Below are positions 8,681 to 17,462 of a stretch of DNA of 64,000 nt, piece by piece. This DNA is from an uncultured candidate division WPS-2 bacterium (GTDB lineage: Bacteria > Vulcanimicrobiota > Vulcanimicrobiia > Vulcanimicrobiales > Vulcanimicrobiaceae): assembly GCA_937927945.1 (NCBI GenBank), contig CALEYW010000025.1:52978-116977 (forward strand), in the 5' to 3' direction. Under the pieces are notes generated by a model that was not told where the DNA came from, did no database searches, and worked only from the letters and a program-made list of their open reading frames with translations. A program made the translations under genes and the position numbers. How positions within the stretch are numbered: the stretch's first letter is position 1; every line of letters begins with the position of its first letter.

Positions 8681-10299
8681 GGTTGCGCTATCACACGCGG
8701 TTCCCGCGCGCACTGTGCGAAGGGATCGGCGAACTGCGGGGCGAGGTGCGTGCGGCGGCCTGGCGGCTCGAGCCGGTGCGTACCGTCGACGGTGAGGCCT
8801 ACCTGCTCGACGTGACGCTCGTGGACGATGCCGGCGCCGTCGGCGTCGTCGGCGGCATCGCCGTCGATCGCCTTGCGCTCGCGGATCGTGGGCGGTCGCC
8901 GTTTGTGGCGCCGGCCGAGGCGCTCGTCATCGCGCGCCACCTCGAACGCGCATATGCGGTGATCGAAGCGCCCCTCATCGAACTGTTCGCCGTCCGCGGC
9001 GAGCCGCGCGAGCTGCTGCACGCATTTCCCGGCGTCGCCGAAGCGATGGTCGGTGAACGGCGCCGTGCCGGCGCGCTGGGTGCCGCTCCGTATGCATGCG
9101 TGGCGCGCGTCCGCGGCCGTGACGTAGCGGACGGCGCGTATCTCGAGACGTGCGTGGCGGGCGCGATACCGCCTGCGTCCGCCGGCGGCGCACCGCAGGT
9201 GTTCGGTAACCCGGGCGCAGCTGCGCGGTGCTACGTCGCGCTTTCGGATGGCGCGCTCGCCGCGCAGGACGGAGCCTACCGCGCCGCGCTCGACATCGCT
9301 GAGACACTCGGTGGAGACGAGCTGCGGGTGGATGTCGCGGGATACGACGGCCGGCCGCTCGACGGCTACGCGTTCGTCCACGTCGTTGGGCTGGACGATC
9401 CTCACGCTGCCGCGGCGCTGCTTCACGCTGCGCGCTCGAGCGGTTCGCGCACGCTGCTCACGCCGCGCTTCGACGACCCCGCGAACGGCGGCTTCTGGGG
9501 AGCGCGCGCGCACGCGCGCGTCCTGCGCATCACCGCGGATGAAGAACTCCTGGCGGCGTTCCTGGACGCGATGGCGGGACGGCATCTCGTGCTCGACGAC
9601 GGCGTGCGTCCCGACGCCCCATGGGATCCGCTGCCCGGGTATCGCTACGCCGAACGCGGCGCCCTGGAGATCGCCGACGTCGTATTCGTCGCCTCGGCCG
9701 CCGAAGCACAGCGAGTTCGCGCGCTCGGCGTCGAGCGCGCGTTCGCCGCCTTCGTGCCGGTCGCGCCCCTGGTTGCCGCCCCGGAAGCGGATGCTGCGCC
9801 GCACGTGCTCGCCGTCGCACCCGTCGGACCGTTGTCCGCGTCGGCGACGATCGCGCGCGCGGCGGCGCGTGCAGAGCTCCCGGTGCGGTTCTGCGGCGCA
9901 ATCGTCGACGGGGCGTACGCGGCGCGTGCGCGCTCGTACCTGGACGACCGCTCTGCGCTGGCGCCGGGCGATCCGGGCGCCGGTGCGCGCGTCGTGGTCG
10001 ATGTGTCGTGGACCGGCGCGGACCTTGGCCGCTTGGCCGGGTACGCCGTGCACGGCGTGCCGGTCGTCGCGTCCTCGCTCTGCGATGCGCGCGATGTGCT
10101 TGGGGCGAACGGCGTTTGGTCGGCCGACCCGGCGGTCGAGGTTGCGCTGGCGCGGACGCTGCGCGAGGCGTGGGACGCGCGCGGTCACGGCGATCCGGCG
10201 CTGACGGCGCTCGCAGCGCACGTTGGCGCGCGTTGCCGCGCGCACGTCCTGCGCGCCTGTCTGCGTGCCGGGTATTTGGCCGCCGAGCCCGTCGCATGA
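8677..10299 (+). CDS. GT-B-like (glycosyltransferase-related) protein
   Basis: 540 residues, ATG in a four-base overlap with the previous gene. The first ~180 residues are of unknown type. The C-terminal half resembles a GT4/GT-B enzyme: IADVVFVASAAEAQRVRALG (end of an N-terminal GT-B lobe), then APHVLAVAPVGPLSASATIA and LAGYAVHGVPVVASSLCDAR, where GT4 enzymes have their donor-binding site. The classical E-x7-E motif is not obvious, so activity is uncertain. It is very rich in Ala and Arg. It sits between two GT2 genes and is translationally coupled to both, which suggests assembly of one glycan. Sugar and acceptor are unknown. Confidence 0.6.
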   Translation: MRLRYHTRFPRALCEGIGELRGEVRAAAWRLEPVRTVDGEAYLLDVTLVDDAGAVGVVGGIAVDRLALADRGRSPFVAPAEALVIARHLERAYAVIEAPLIELFAVRGEPRELLHAFPGVAEAMVGERRRAGALGAAPYACVARVRGRDVADGAYLETCVAGAIPPASAGGAPQVFGNPGAAARCYVALSDGALAAQDGAYRAALDIAETLGGDELRVDVAGYDGRPLDGYAFVHVVGLDDPHAAAALLHAARSSGSRTLLTPRFDDPANGGFWGARAHARVLRITADEELLAAFLDAMAGRHLVLDDGVRPDAPWDPLPGYRYAERGALEIADVVFVASAAEAQRVRALGVERAFAAFVPVAPLVAAPEADAAPHVLAVAPVGPLSASATIARAAARAELPVRFCGAIVDGAYAARARSYLDDRSALAPGDPGAGARVVVDVSWTGADLGRLAGYAVHGVPVVASSLCDARDVLGANGVWSADPAVEVALARTLREAWDARGHGDPALTALAAHVGARCRAHVLRACLRAGYLAAEPVA

Positions 10300-12020
10300 C
10301 GGTCGAGCCATTTTGGGACGACGCTACGCATGCGGCGACGCGCGACCGCCTCCGCGCCGCAGCGGCGTTGCTCGGCGGCGACGTCATCGTCGCGTGCGAC
10401 TTGGCCGGCCTCGCCGCGGCGGTGAAGCGGCTGATCGCCGCGCGCCGCGCCGGCGAATTGACGGCGCTCTTCGTCGCCCTCGGAGACGCGCGCGAAGCGC
10501 TCGTCGCGACGGTGTATGCGCAAGCCGTCGCGAACGACGATCCCGAGCAGCGCGCCGCGATCGTGGACGCCTTGAGCTACGGAACGCTGGCGCTCAACGG
10601 CAAGGCGCTCGGCGACTACGCCGTGCTCGAGCGCCCCACGCGCCGCACGCTCTATGCGGCGCTTCGGCTCGCCGACGTCGTCCTAATCGACTCGGCGGAA
10701 CACGCGCGGCGTCTGGAAGCCGCGAGCGGCCGTGCTCCGAATCGCATGGTCGCCATCGGCGGCGCCGACGCCGCCGACATCGCGTTGCCGCACGGACGAC
10801 GCGTGGTGGTGTACGCGCCGTCGATGGAACGGGGTGCGTTGCGGCAATTCGACCTGCTCTTCGCGAACCGCGACTTCGTGTGGACCACGATCGCGCGCGA
10901 CAATGCGAACGAACCCCTGCCGTTCGACACGGCGATCGCCGTCGCGCCGGCCTGGACGAGTCCGGACGACGCGTACGCACTGCGCACCCGCGGCGTGCGC
11001 GTCATCGCGCCGTTTAGTTCCGGAGCGCCGGAGCTCGGGCTGGCATTCGGATACGACCCTCTGCGGGCGAAGACACTCTATCGTGCGATCGACGCGGCAT
11101 TGACCGAGCCCGCTCCGGTGCCGCTTGCGTCGCCGCGCGTGGGCCGGCTGCTGGCCCGGGAGCGCGCGTTGCGCACCAATGGTCCTGTACTCTCTGTGAT
11201 CGTGCGGACGTACGACCGGCCGGCGCTGCTGCAGCGCGCGCTGGACAGTCTCGCGGCGCAAACGTACCGCGACATCGAAGCCGTCGTCATCAACGACGCC
11301 GGTCCGGACATCGCGCCGCTCCTCGAGCGGTACGAGGGCCGCCTGGCGATTCGCTACGTGCGACGCGAGCGCAACGGCGGCGTGACGGCCGCGCTGAACG
11401 AAGGTGTGCGTGCCGCGATCGGCATGTACGTCGGTTATCTCGACGACGACGACCTGTGGTATCCCGATCACGCCGCGCGTCTCGTCGACGCGCTCGAGCG
11501 CACCGGCGCCAAATTGGCGTACGCGAACTGCGTCGCCGAGTACGCCGATGTCGTCGACGGCAGGCTCGAGCCGCGCGAGTACGCGATCTTCACCGACCGC
11601 GATTTCGAAAAAGACGCCTTCCTCAACGACAACCTCGCGACGATCCACAGCTTCGTACACCGCCGCGACCTGTTCGATCGGGTCGGGCTGTTCGACGAGT
11701 CGATGGCGGCGTGCGAGGACTGGGAGATGTGGCTGCGAATGAGCCGTACCATCGACTTCGTGCACGTCGATCGGGTCACCGTCGAGTACTCCTGGCGCCG
11801 TGAGGCCGGCGTGACCAACATGACGTCCCGGAGCCAACGCGCGTTCGCGCGCGCACACGTGCACGTCGCGCAGAAGCACGCCGCGCTCTACGCGCGACGG
11901 CCCTCGCTGCTGAAGGCGCGCTACGACACAGCCGCGCGGTTCAACGCGGTTGCGGACCGGCTCGAAGCCGAGCCGGCGCTGGCGCAAGGCCTGTTCACTC
12001 CGCCCGATCCGGTCCACTGA
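10296..12020 (+). CDS. Two-domain glycosyltransferase, C-terminal GT2
   Basis: 574 residues, ATG overlapping the previous stop. The C-terminal GT2 domain starts near residue 297: VLSVIVRTYDRPALLQRALD, IEAVVINDAGPD, RNGGVTAALNEGV, then the DxD equivalent YVGYLDDDDLWYPDHAARLV. AACEDWEMWLRMSR is the ED-type catalytic-base region. The N-terminal ~290 residues contain ALRLADVVLIDSAEHARRLE, reminiscent of a GT-B lobe and of the preceding protein, but without a recognisable active site. The architecture is therefore a possibly non-catalytic half fused to a functional GT2. It is part of the coupled four-gene glycosyltransferase run. Confidence 0.8.
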   Translation: MTVEPFWDDATHAATRDRLRAAAALLGGDVIVACDLAGLAAAVKRLIAARRAGELTALFVALGDAREALVATVYAQAVANDDPEQRAAIVDALSYGTLALNGKALGDYAVLERPTRRTLYAALRLADVVLIDSAEHARRLEAASGRAPNRMVAIGGADAADIALPHGRRVVVYAPSMERGALRQFDLLFANRDFVWTTIARDNANEPLPFDTAIAVAPAWTSPDDAYALRTRGVRVIAPFSSGAPELGLAFGYDPLRAKTLYRAIDAALTEPAPVPLASPRVGRLLARERALRTNGPVLSVIVRTYDRPALLQRALDSLAAQTYRDIEAVVINDAGPDIAPLLERYEGRLAIRYVRRERNGGVTAALNEGVRAAIGMYVGYLDDDDLWYPDHAARLVDALERTGAKLAYANCVAEYADVVDGRLEPREYAIFTDRDFEKDAFLNDNLATIHSFVHRRDLFDRVGLFDESMAACEDWEMWLRMSRTIDFVHVDRVTVEYSWRREAGVTNMTSRSQRAFARAHVHVAQKHAALYARRPSLLKARYDTAARFNAVADRLEAEPALAQGLFTPPDPVH

Positions 12021-12027
12021 GGCGCCC

Positions 12028-13797
12028 ATGCCCCCTTCCGTTTCCGTCGTGATCACCTCGTACAACTACGGGCGCTACATCGGCGCCGCGATCGAGAGCG
12101 TGCTGACGCAGGACTTCCGTGATTTCGAACTCGTGATCTCGGACAACGCCTCGACCGACGACGCCGTCGAGGTGATCTCGCGGTACCTGGGTGACGAGCG
12201 AGTGCGTTTCATCCGGCGTCCGACGAACATCGGCGCCATAGCAAACTATCAGGCGGCGCTGAAGGAGACGAAGGGACGCTATATCGCGTCCCTTTCCGCC
12301 GACGATTTCTTTCTGGGCGGTCACCTTCGCACAATGGTGCGTTACTACGAGGATCACCCCGATGTCGACGTCGCGTGGTCCGGCTACGTGCTGGCGATGC
12401 CGGATGGGTCAATCCGCGATGGGTTCTTTTCCGCGTTTACCGAGGCGCGCAATCGCAACGATTTCGCCTCCCTGCTCAGCTACGACATGTATCCGTGCTA
12501 TCCCACGATGCTCCTCAAGCGCGAGATGATGGAGGAGTTCAGCATCCACGACCCGGCGTTCGTCGCGGGCGACCTGGAATACGTCGTCCGGCTCGCCGCA
12601 GCGGGAAAACGATTCGCTTGCGTCGGGAATGCGACGGTGGCGTGGCGGCAGCACGGCGATAACATGAGCGGCGGGAAGTACGTACGCAGCGGGGAGCAGA
12701 TCGAAGACCAGCTCCGCCTGCTCGAGAAGTACGTCGTCGAGGAGCACGCGCGAAAAATCATCGGATACGGGACCGGTATCTTGGGGATGCTCGAACAGAA
12801 GCACACCGGGTTCATCCAAGAGAATCCTCACCTCGCCGCCGAGCGCGAGCCGGACATCACGCGCCGCAAAGCAATGATCTCTGAACGCGTCCGCCGCTTC
12901 GCGACCGCGCCCGTGCCGTCCGGACCCGCGGGGCCACTCGTCTCAATCGTTGTGCCGACCATCGGAAAGATTCCGTATCTTGTCGGCGCCCTCCAATCCA
13001 TCGCCGCTCAGACGTACGCAAACTGGGAGATCATCCTTGTGAGCGACGGCGGTCCAAACCTCGAGCATTTCGTCGGGTCGCTTCCCTATGCCGACCGGGT
13101 CACGTACGTCCGGCGAACCAACCGTGAGGGACCAGCCGCCGCCCGGAATACCGCGTTCGATTTTCTCCACGGTGGCATCGTGGCGTACCTGGACGAGGAC
13201 AACCTCTGGGCTCCGCGGCACCTGGACGTCGTGGTCGCCGCCCTTTCCGCCGGCCCGCTCGCCGTGCGGACCGAAGCATCGCTGGTCGTCGAGCAGATGG
13301 ATCAGCCGCCCGGGGGACGTCACGATCTCGTCCGCTCGAACCGCCCGTTCGCTGCCGCAACGGAGAGCCGGGATCCATATCTCTCGCACGCTGTTCCGCT
13401 CAACGCGATTGCGCACGACATGCGGTGCTATCAGCAGTGCGGGCTCTTCGACAGGCAGTACTTGGTCTTGGAAGATTGGGAGTTTTTCGTGCGGCTGCAG
13501 GCGCAGTTCGCGGTCGTCAGTGTACCGGAATGCACGGTCGAGATCCGGGTCAGGCCGGCGCTGGAGGGACAACATCTCGGCGCGCACTGGGCTGCCTTTC
13601 CAGCCGCGATCGAGAAGTTCTACAACGCCCACTTGAACAGCCCGACGGGCACGGCCGGCGAAGCGCGCCTGGCGCTCTTCCAGTCGGTACGCGACGCCGC
13701 GACGAGGGCACTGCGCGCCCCCGAAGACATCGAGGCGCTCAAAGCGATGTTCGTCGCGCTCGGCGGAATGCGCCGCGATGCGGCGATGATTTCGTGA
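12028..13797 (+). CDS. Bifunctional tandem GT2 glycosyltransferase
   Basis: 589 residues with two GT2 domains. Domain 1 starts at residue 3: VSVVITSYNYGRYIGAAIES, FELVISDNASTDDAV, with YIASLSADDFFLGGHL carrying the acidic motif. Domain 2 starts near residue 303: PLVSIVVPTIGKIPYLVGAL, ILVSDGGPN, GPAAARNTAFD, and IVAYLDEDNLWAPRHLDVVV. LEDWEFFVRLQAQF is the second ED region. Tandem GT2 proteins often add alternating sugars, which is inference here. The ATG at 12028 is chosen because the open frame upstream lies inside the previous gene. G+C is slightly lower than in the two preceding genes. The stop overlaps the next GTG. Confidence 0.85.
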   Translation: MPPSVSVVITSYNYGRYIGAAIESVLTQDFRDFELVISDNASTDDAVEVISRYLGDERVRFIRRPTNIGAIANYQAALKETKGRYIASLSADDFFLGGHLRTMVRYYEDHPDVDVAWSGYVLAMPDGSIRDGFFSAFTEARNRNDFASLLSYDMYPCYPTMLLKREMMEEFSIHDPAFVAGDLEYVVRLAAAGKRFACVGNATVAWRQHGDNMSGGKYVRSGEQIEDQLRLLEKYVVEEHARKIIGYGTGILGMLEQKHTGFIQENPHLAAEREPDITRRKAMISERVRRFATAPVPSGPAGPLVSIVVPTIGKIPYLVGALQSIAAQTYANWEIILVSDGGPNLEHFVGSLPYADRVTYVRRTNREGPAAARNTAFDFLHGGIVAYLDEDNLWAPRHLDVVVAALSAGPLAVRTEASLVVEQMDQPPGGRHDLVRSNRPFAAATESRDPYLSHAVPLNAIAHDMRCYQQCGLFDRQYLVLEDWEFFVRLQAQFAVVSVPECTVEIRVRPALEGQHLGAHWAAFPAAIEKFYNAHLNSPTGTAGEARLALFQSVRDAATRALRAPEDIEALKAMFVALGGMRRDAAMIS

Positions 13798-15008
13798 CCG
13801 CTTGTCGCGGCTGCGGTGCGCGCCTCGACGAGGTATTCGTCGATCTCGGCCTCTCGCCGCTCTCCAACGCATATCCGAGCGGCGCTGACCTCGCGCTGCC
13901 GGAGCGCTTCTACCCGCTGACGACGTACGTCTGTGCGAGCTGCATGCTGGTCCAGCTTCCGGCACACGCCGACCCGGAGACGATCTTCGGTGAGTACGCC
14001 TACTTCTCGTCGTACGCCGACACATGGCTCGACCACGCGAAGCGGTTTGCGTACGCCGCGACGGAGCGTTTTGGTCTCGGCACTGGCTCCCTCGTCGTCG
14101 AACTCGCCAGCAACGATGGTTACCTGCTGCGCTGGTTCCGCGACGCCGGAATACCGGTGCTCGGCATCGAGCCGGCGCGTAACGTCGCCGCGGTCGCGCG
14201 CGAAGCCGGCATCGAAACGATCGCCGAATTCTTCGGCGCCGCACTCGCCGAACGGCTGACGGCCGAGGGGCGCCGGGCTGATCTCGTGGTCGCCAACAAC
14301 GTGCTGGCGCACGTGCCCGACCTGCACGACTTCGTGCGGGGCATTTCGCTCGTGCTCGCGCCTGACGGCATTGCGTCGCTCGAGTTTCCGCATCTGATGC
14401 GGTTGATCGAGGACACGCAGTACGACACGATCTATCACGAGCACTTCTCGTATTTTTCGCTGCTCGCGCTGGAACCGGTATTCGCTGCCCATGGACTGCA
14501 GGTGCAGGATGTCGAGGAATTGACCACCCACGGCGGATCGTTGCGGATCGTCGTCGGGCGCGGCGCCGCCGGCGCTTCGGTCGAGCGCGTACGCGCCGCG
14601 GAGCGCGCGGCCGGACTCGACGCTCTGCAGACGTACCGAGCGTTCGAGGAGCGCGTTCGCGCCAACAAACGTGGGCTGTTGCGGTTCCTGATCGACGCCG
14701 CGGAACGGGGCGAGACCGTTGCTGCCTATGGCGCGCCGGCGAAGGGAAACACCCTGCTCAACTATGCCGGCGTGCGGAGTGATCTGGTCGCGTACACCGT
14801 CGATCGCAACCCCTACAAGCAGGGCCGCTTCTTGCCGGGCAGCCGTATCCCGATCCATGCGCCGCAACGTCTGCTCGACGATCCGCCGCACTCGCTGCTG
14901 GTTCTGCCCTGGAATCTGATCGGCGAAGTGCGCGAGCAGATGGCGCCGCTCGCCGCCGCCGGCACCCGCTTCGTCGTCGCCATCCCCGAAGTGACGGTAG
15001 TCGGGTGA
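13794..15008 (+). CDS. Zinc-finger sugar C-methyltransferase
   Basis: 404 residues, GTG start in a GTGA overlap. It has the three-part architecture of NDP-ketosugar C-methyltransferases (TylC3/NovU type): an N-terminal Cys pair region (CRGCGARLDE and CASCMLVQLP), a class I SAM domain (LVVELASNDGYLLRWFRDAG, then ADLVVANNVLAHVPDL), and a C-terminal domain with VAAYGAPAKGNTLLNYAG. TIYHEHFSYFS contains the conserved His residues thought to act as base in this family. The expected reaction is methylation of a 4-keto-6-deoxy sugar nucleotide at C3. It is followed by an epimerase-like gene and the CDP-glucose genes, so a branched CDP-sugar is likely. Family is clear; exact substrate is inferred. Confidence 0.85.
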   Translation: MTACRGCGARLDEVFVDLGLSPLSNAYPSGADLALPERFYPLTTYVCASCMLVQLPAHADPETIFGEYAYFSSYADTWLDHAKRFAYAATERFGLGTGSLVVELASNDGYLLRWFRDAGIPVLGIEPARNVAAVAREAGIETIAEFFGAALAERLTAEGRRADLVVANNVLAHVPDLHDFVRGISLVLAPDGIASLEFPHLMRLIEDTQYDTIYHEHFSYFSLLALEPVFAAHGLQVQDVEELTTHGGSLRIVVGRGAAGASVERVRAAERAAGLDALQTYRAFEERVRANKRGLLRFLIDAAERGETVAAYGAPAKGNTLLNYAGVRSDLVAYTVDRNPYKQGRFLPGSRIPIHAPQRLLDDPPHSLLVLPWNLIGEVREQMAPLAAAGTRFVVAIPEVTVVG

Positions 15009-15568
15009 GGCTCGTACCGCTGGATGTCGCCGGTGCCTTCGCCATCGAGGCCGAGACGATCCGCGACGAACGCGGGTGGTTCGCGCGCTGTTGGGATGCG
15101 CAGGTGCTCGCCGCCGCCGGACTCGTCGACCGCTTCACGCAGCAGAGTGCCGCGTGGAACGAGCGCGCGGGGACCCTGCGCGGCTTGCACGTCGCGCGGA
15201 CTCCGGCCGTAGAAGTGAAGATCGTGCGTTGCGTTCGCGGCGCCGTGCTCGACGTGATCGTCGACGTCCGTCCTGAGTCGCCGACGTTCGGTCGCCACGC
15301 TGCGGTTCACCTCGATGAGGGGACTCGGCGCTGCTTGTATGTGCCGGCGGGATGCGCGCACGGATACCAGACGTTGGTCGACGCTACCGAACTCGCCTAC
15401 GACATCTCCGAGCCCTATCGGGTGGACCTGGCCGGCGGCGTGGCACACGACGATCCGGCGCTGTCGATCGCGTGGCCGCTCGGCGTCGTCGCGCTTTCAG
15501 CGCGCGATGCGGGTCTCCCGACGCTCGAGGTATACGTCGCCGCACTCGCCACGGAGGCCGTTCGATGA
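15005..15568 (+). CDS. NDP-4-keto-6-deoxysugar 3,5-epimerase (RmlC-like)
   Basis: 187 residues, normal for RmlC-type cupins, GTG start overlapping the previous stop. Visible motifs: GTLRGLHVARTPAVEVKIVR, where the His is the catalytic base in RmlC, VRGAVLDVIVDVRPESPTFG, YVPAGCAHGYQTL, and DPALSIAWPL near the end. The usual LRGLHxQ Gln is replaced (LHVA). In rhamnose pathways this enzyme acts on dTDP-4-keto-6-deoxyglucose. Here neighbours make CDP-sugars and no rmlA, rmlB or rmlD is present, so a CDP-linked or C-methylated substrate is more likely. It may act at C5 only, as in C-methyl sugar pathways; that is inference. Confidence 0.82.
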   Translation: MRLVPLDVAGAFAIEAETIRDERGWFARCWDAQVLAAAGLVDRFTQQSAAWNERAGTLRGLHVARTPAVEVKIVRCVRGAVLDVIVDVRPESPTFGRHAAVHLDEGTRRCLYVPAGCAHGYQTLVDATELAYDISEPYRVDLAGGVAHDDPALSIAWPLGVVALSARDAGLPTLEVYVAALATEAVR

Positions 15569-16377
15569 AGGCAGTGATTCTGGCCGGCGGGCTCGGCACG
15601 CGGCTGAGCGAGGAGACTGGCCTGCGCCCGAAGCCCATGGTGGAGATCGGCGGCAAGCCGATCTTGTGGCACGTCATGAAGATCTACGCGGCGCAAGGCG
15701 TCACCGAGTTCGTGATCTGCGTCGGCTACCGCGGCTACATGATCAAAGAGTATTTCGCGAACTACTTTCTGCACCAGTCGGACATCACGGTCGACATGCG
15801 TTCGCGGTCGATCGAGTATCACGCGAATTTTTCTGAGCCATGGCGTGTCACCGTGGTGGACACGGGCGATGCGACCAATACGGGCGGCCGGCTGAAGCGC
15901 GTCGCCCCGTACGTCGAGCGCGACGAAGCGTTCTACTTCACCTACGGCGACGGTGTGGCGAACGTCGATGTCCACGCATCCCTCGCGCACCATCGCGCGA
16001 GCAGGGTCGACGCGACCGTGACGGCCGTGCGGCCGCCCGGCCGGTTCGGCGAACTGCGGCTCGACGAAGCCCGTCTGGTCGGGTTCAACGAGAAGCCGGA
16101 CGACGGCGCGTGGATCAACGGCGGCTTCTTCGTGCTCTCGCCCCGCGTCCTCGCCGATATCGAAGGCGACCACACCAGCTGGGAGCACGGCGTGCTTCCG
16201 GCACTCGCGCGCGACGGTCGCATGGCGGCGCATCTGCACGGCGGCTTCTGGCAGCCGATGGACACTCTGCGCGACCGGCAGACGCTCGAAGACCTTTGGG
16301 CGAGCGGGCACGCACCCTGGAACCTCTGGGACCGCGCGCCAGCGAACGGCCCGATCGCCGTGGATCCCTTGCGGTGA
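15565..16377 (+). CDS. rfbF: Glucose-1-phosphate cytidylyltransferase
   Basis: 270 residues, close to the usual ~257. It makes CDP-glucose from CTP and glucose-1-phosphate. The nucleotidyltransferase signature GGLGTRLSEETGLRPKPMVE lies at residues ~8-27, followed by GGKPILWHVMKIYA. Typical RfbF segments follow: FVICVGYRGYMIKEYF, VTVVDTGDATNTGGRLKRV, YGDGVANVD and GGFWQPMDTLRDRQTLEDLW. The ATG at 15565 overlaps the epimerase stop. CDP-glucose is the substrate of the dehydratase encoded convergently just downstream, so these two genes together commit glucose-1-phosphate to the CDP-4-keto-6-deoxyglucose branch. Confidence 0.93.
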   Translation: MKAVILAGGLGTRLSEETGLRPKPMVEIGGKPILWHVMKIYAAQGVTEFVICVGYRGYMIKEYFANYFLHQSDITVDMRSRSIEYHANFSEPWRVTVVDTGDATNTGGRLKRVAPYVERDEAFYFTYGDGVANVDVHASLAHHRASRVDATVTAVRPPGRFGELRLDEARLVGFNEKPDDGAWINGGFFVLSPRVLADIEGDHTSWEHGVLPALARDGRMAAHLHGGFWQPMDTLRDRQTLEDLWASGHAPWNLWDRAPANGPIAVDPLR

Positions 16378-16396
16378 CGGCGACCACGCTGGTGGT

Positions 16397-17458
16397 TCAG
16401 CCCGCGTAAGCCGCCAGGTCCCGTTCGACGAGCCGTCCGGCACGCTCGCCGGCGAGGAAATCGCGGTACCAGGCTGCGCTCGCGTCGACCGCGGTCGACG
16501 TGGACCAGCGCGGCGCCCAGCCCAGTGCGCGCCGCGCGCGCGTGCTGTCGACATCGAGAAGCGCGGTCTCGTGGTCGCCGCTCGGCTCGATGACGATCGT
16601 GCGCTCCGGGTCGGCGCCCATCGCTCGGATGAAGCGTTCGGCGACCGTGTTGACGCTGACCGACGTTTCGGCCGGGCCGAAGTTGTAAGCGCCGAGCGTC
16701 GCGCGGCCGGTCGCCAGCGCTTCGGCAAGCGTCAAGTAACCGTGCAGCGGTTCGAGCACGTGCTGCCACGGCCGCACCGCATCGGGCCGCCGCATGGTCA
16801 GGGACGTTCCGCGCGCGATCGCGCGATAGGCATCGGGCAAGAGCCGGTCGGCAGAGAAGTCGCCCCCACCGATCACGTTGCCGGCTCGCGCGGTGGCGAT
16901 GCGCGCAGCGCCCGGACGGGCGAAGAACGCACTGCGGTATGTCTCGACGACGAGCTCCGCTGCGGCCTTGCTGCCGGCATACGGCTCGTGGCCGCCGAGC
17001 CGCGCTTCCTCCGCATAGCCGCCGGGCTGCGGCTCATCGGCGTAGACTTTGTCGCTCGTCACGACGACGGTCTCTTCGACTCCCTCGCAGTTGCGTATCG
17101 CGTCGAGCACGTGCACCGTGCCCATCACGTTCGTGGCGTAGGTCAGGACCGGCTCGGCGTAGCCGCGCCGCACGATGGGTTGCGCCGCGAGGTGCAAGAC
17201 GGTGCGCGGGCGGAGCTGCGCGAGGGCAACGGCAATCCCGTCCGCATCGCGGACGTCGACGATCCGTTCCTCAACCTCGGCTGCATACTGCGCAAGCGCC
17301 CAGAGGCTTGGCGTCGTGTGAGGCGGTAAGGCGATCCCCGAGACGACGGCGCCGCGCCGCAGGAGCAGCGCGCACAGCCAAGCGCCCTTGAAGCCGGTGT
17401 GCCCGGTTACCAGGACCCGGCGGCCGCGCCAGAAATCGCTCTCGACGGCGGCGCTCAC
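16397..17458 (-). CDS. rfbG: CDP-glucose 4,6-dehydratase
   Basis: 353 residues, normal for RfbG. It oxidises and dehydrates CDP-glucose to CDP-4-keto-6-deoxyglucose using bound NAD. Extended SDR features: RRVLVTGHTGFKGAWLCALL (the GxxGFKG dinucleotide site), VLHLAAQPIVRRGYAEP, VVVTSDKVYAD, and YAGSKAAAELVVETYR with the YxxxK pair. GNVIGGGDFSADRLLPDAYR is characteristic of this dehydratase. The GTG start lies four bases after the upstream gene's stop, so the two minus-strand genes form an operon facing rfbF with only 19 bases between stops. Confidence 0.93.
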   Translation of the reverse strand: MSAAVESDFWRGRRVLVTGHTGFKGAWLCALLLRRGAVVSGIALPPHTTPSLWALAQYAAEVEERIVDVRDADGIAVALAQLRPRTVLHLAAQPIVRRGYAEPVLTYATNVMGTVHVLDAIRNCEGVEETVVVTSDKVYADEPQPGGYAEEARLGGHEPYAGSKAAAELVVETYRSAFFARPGAARIATARAGNVIGGGDFSADRLLPDAYRAIARGTSLTMRRPDAVRPWQHVLEPLHGYLTLAEALATGRATLGAYNFGPAETSVSVNTVAERFIRAMGADPERTIVIEPSGDHETALLDVDSTRARRALGWAPRWSTSTAVDASAAWYRDFLAGERAGRLVERDLAAYAG

Positions 17459-17462
17459 CTTG

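Noticed and set aside
9621..10295. In-frame extension upstream of the glycosyltransferase at 10296
   Set aside because: It lies entirely inside the coupled gene 8677-10299 and reads as Arg-rich shadow; the ATGA overlap marks the real start.
16381..16399. Small hairpin (ACCAC GCTG GTGGT) between convergent rfbF and rfbG as terminator
   Set aside because: Only five pairs and no T-run on either strand.
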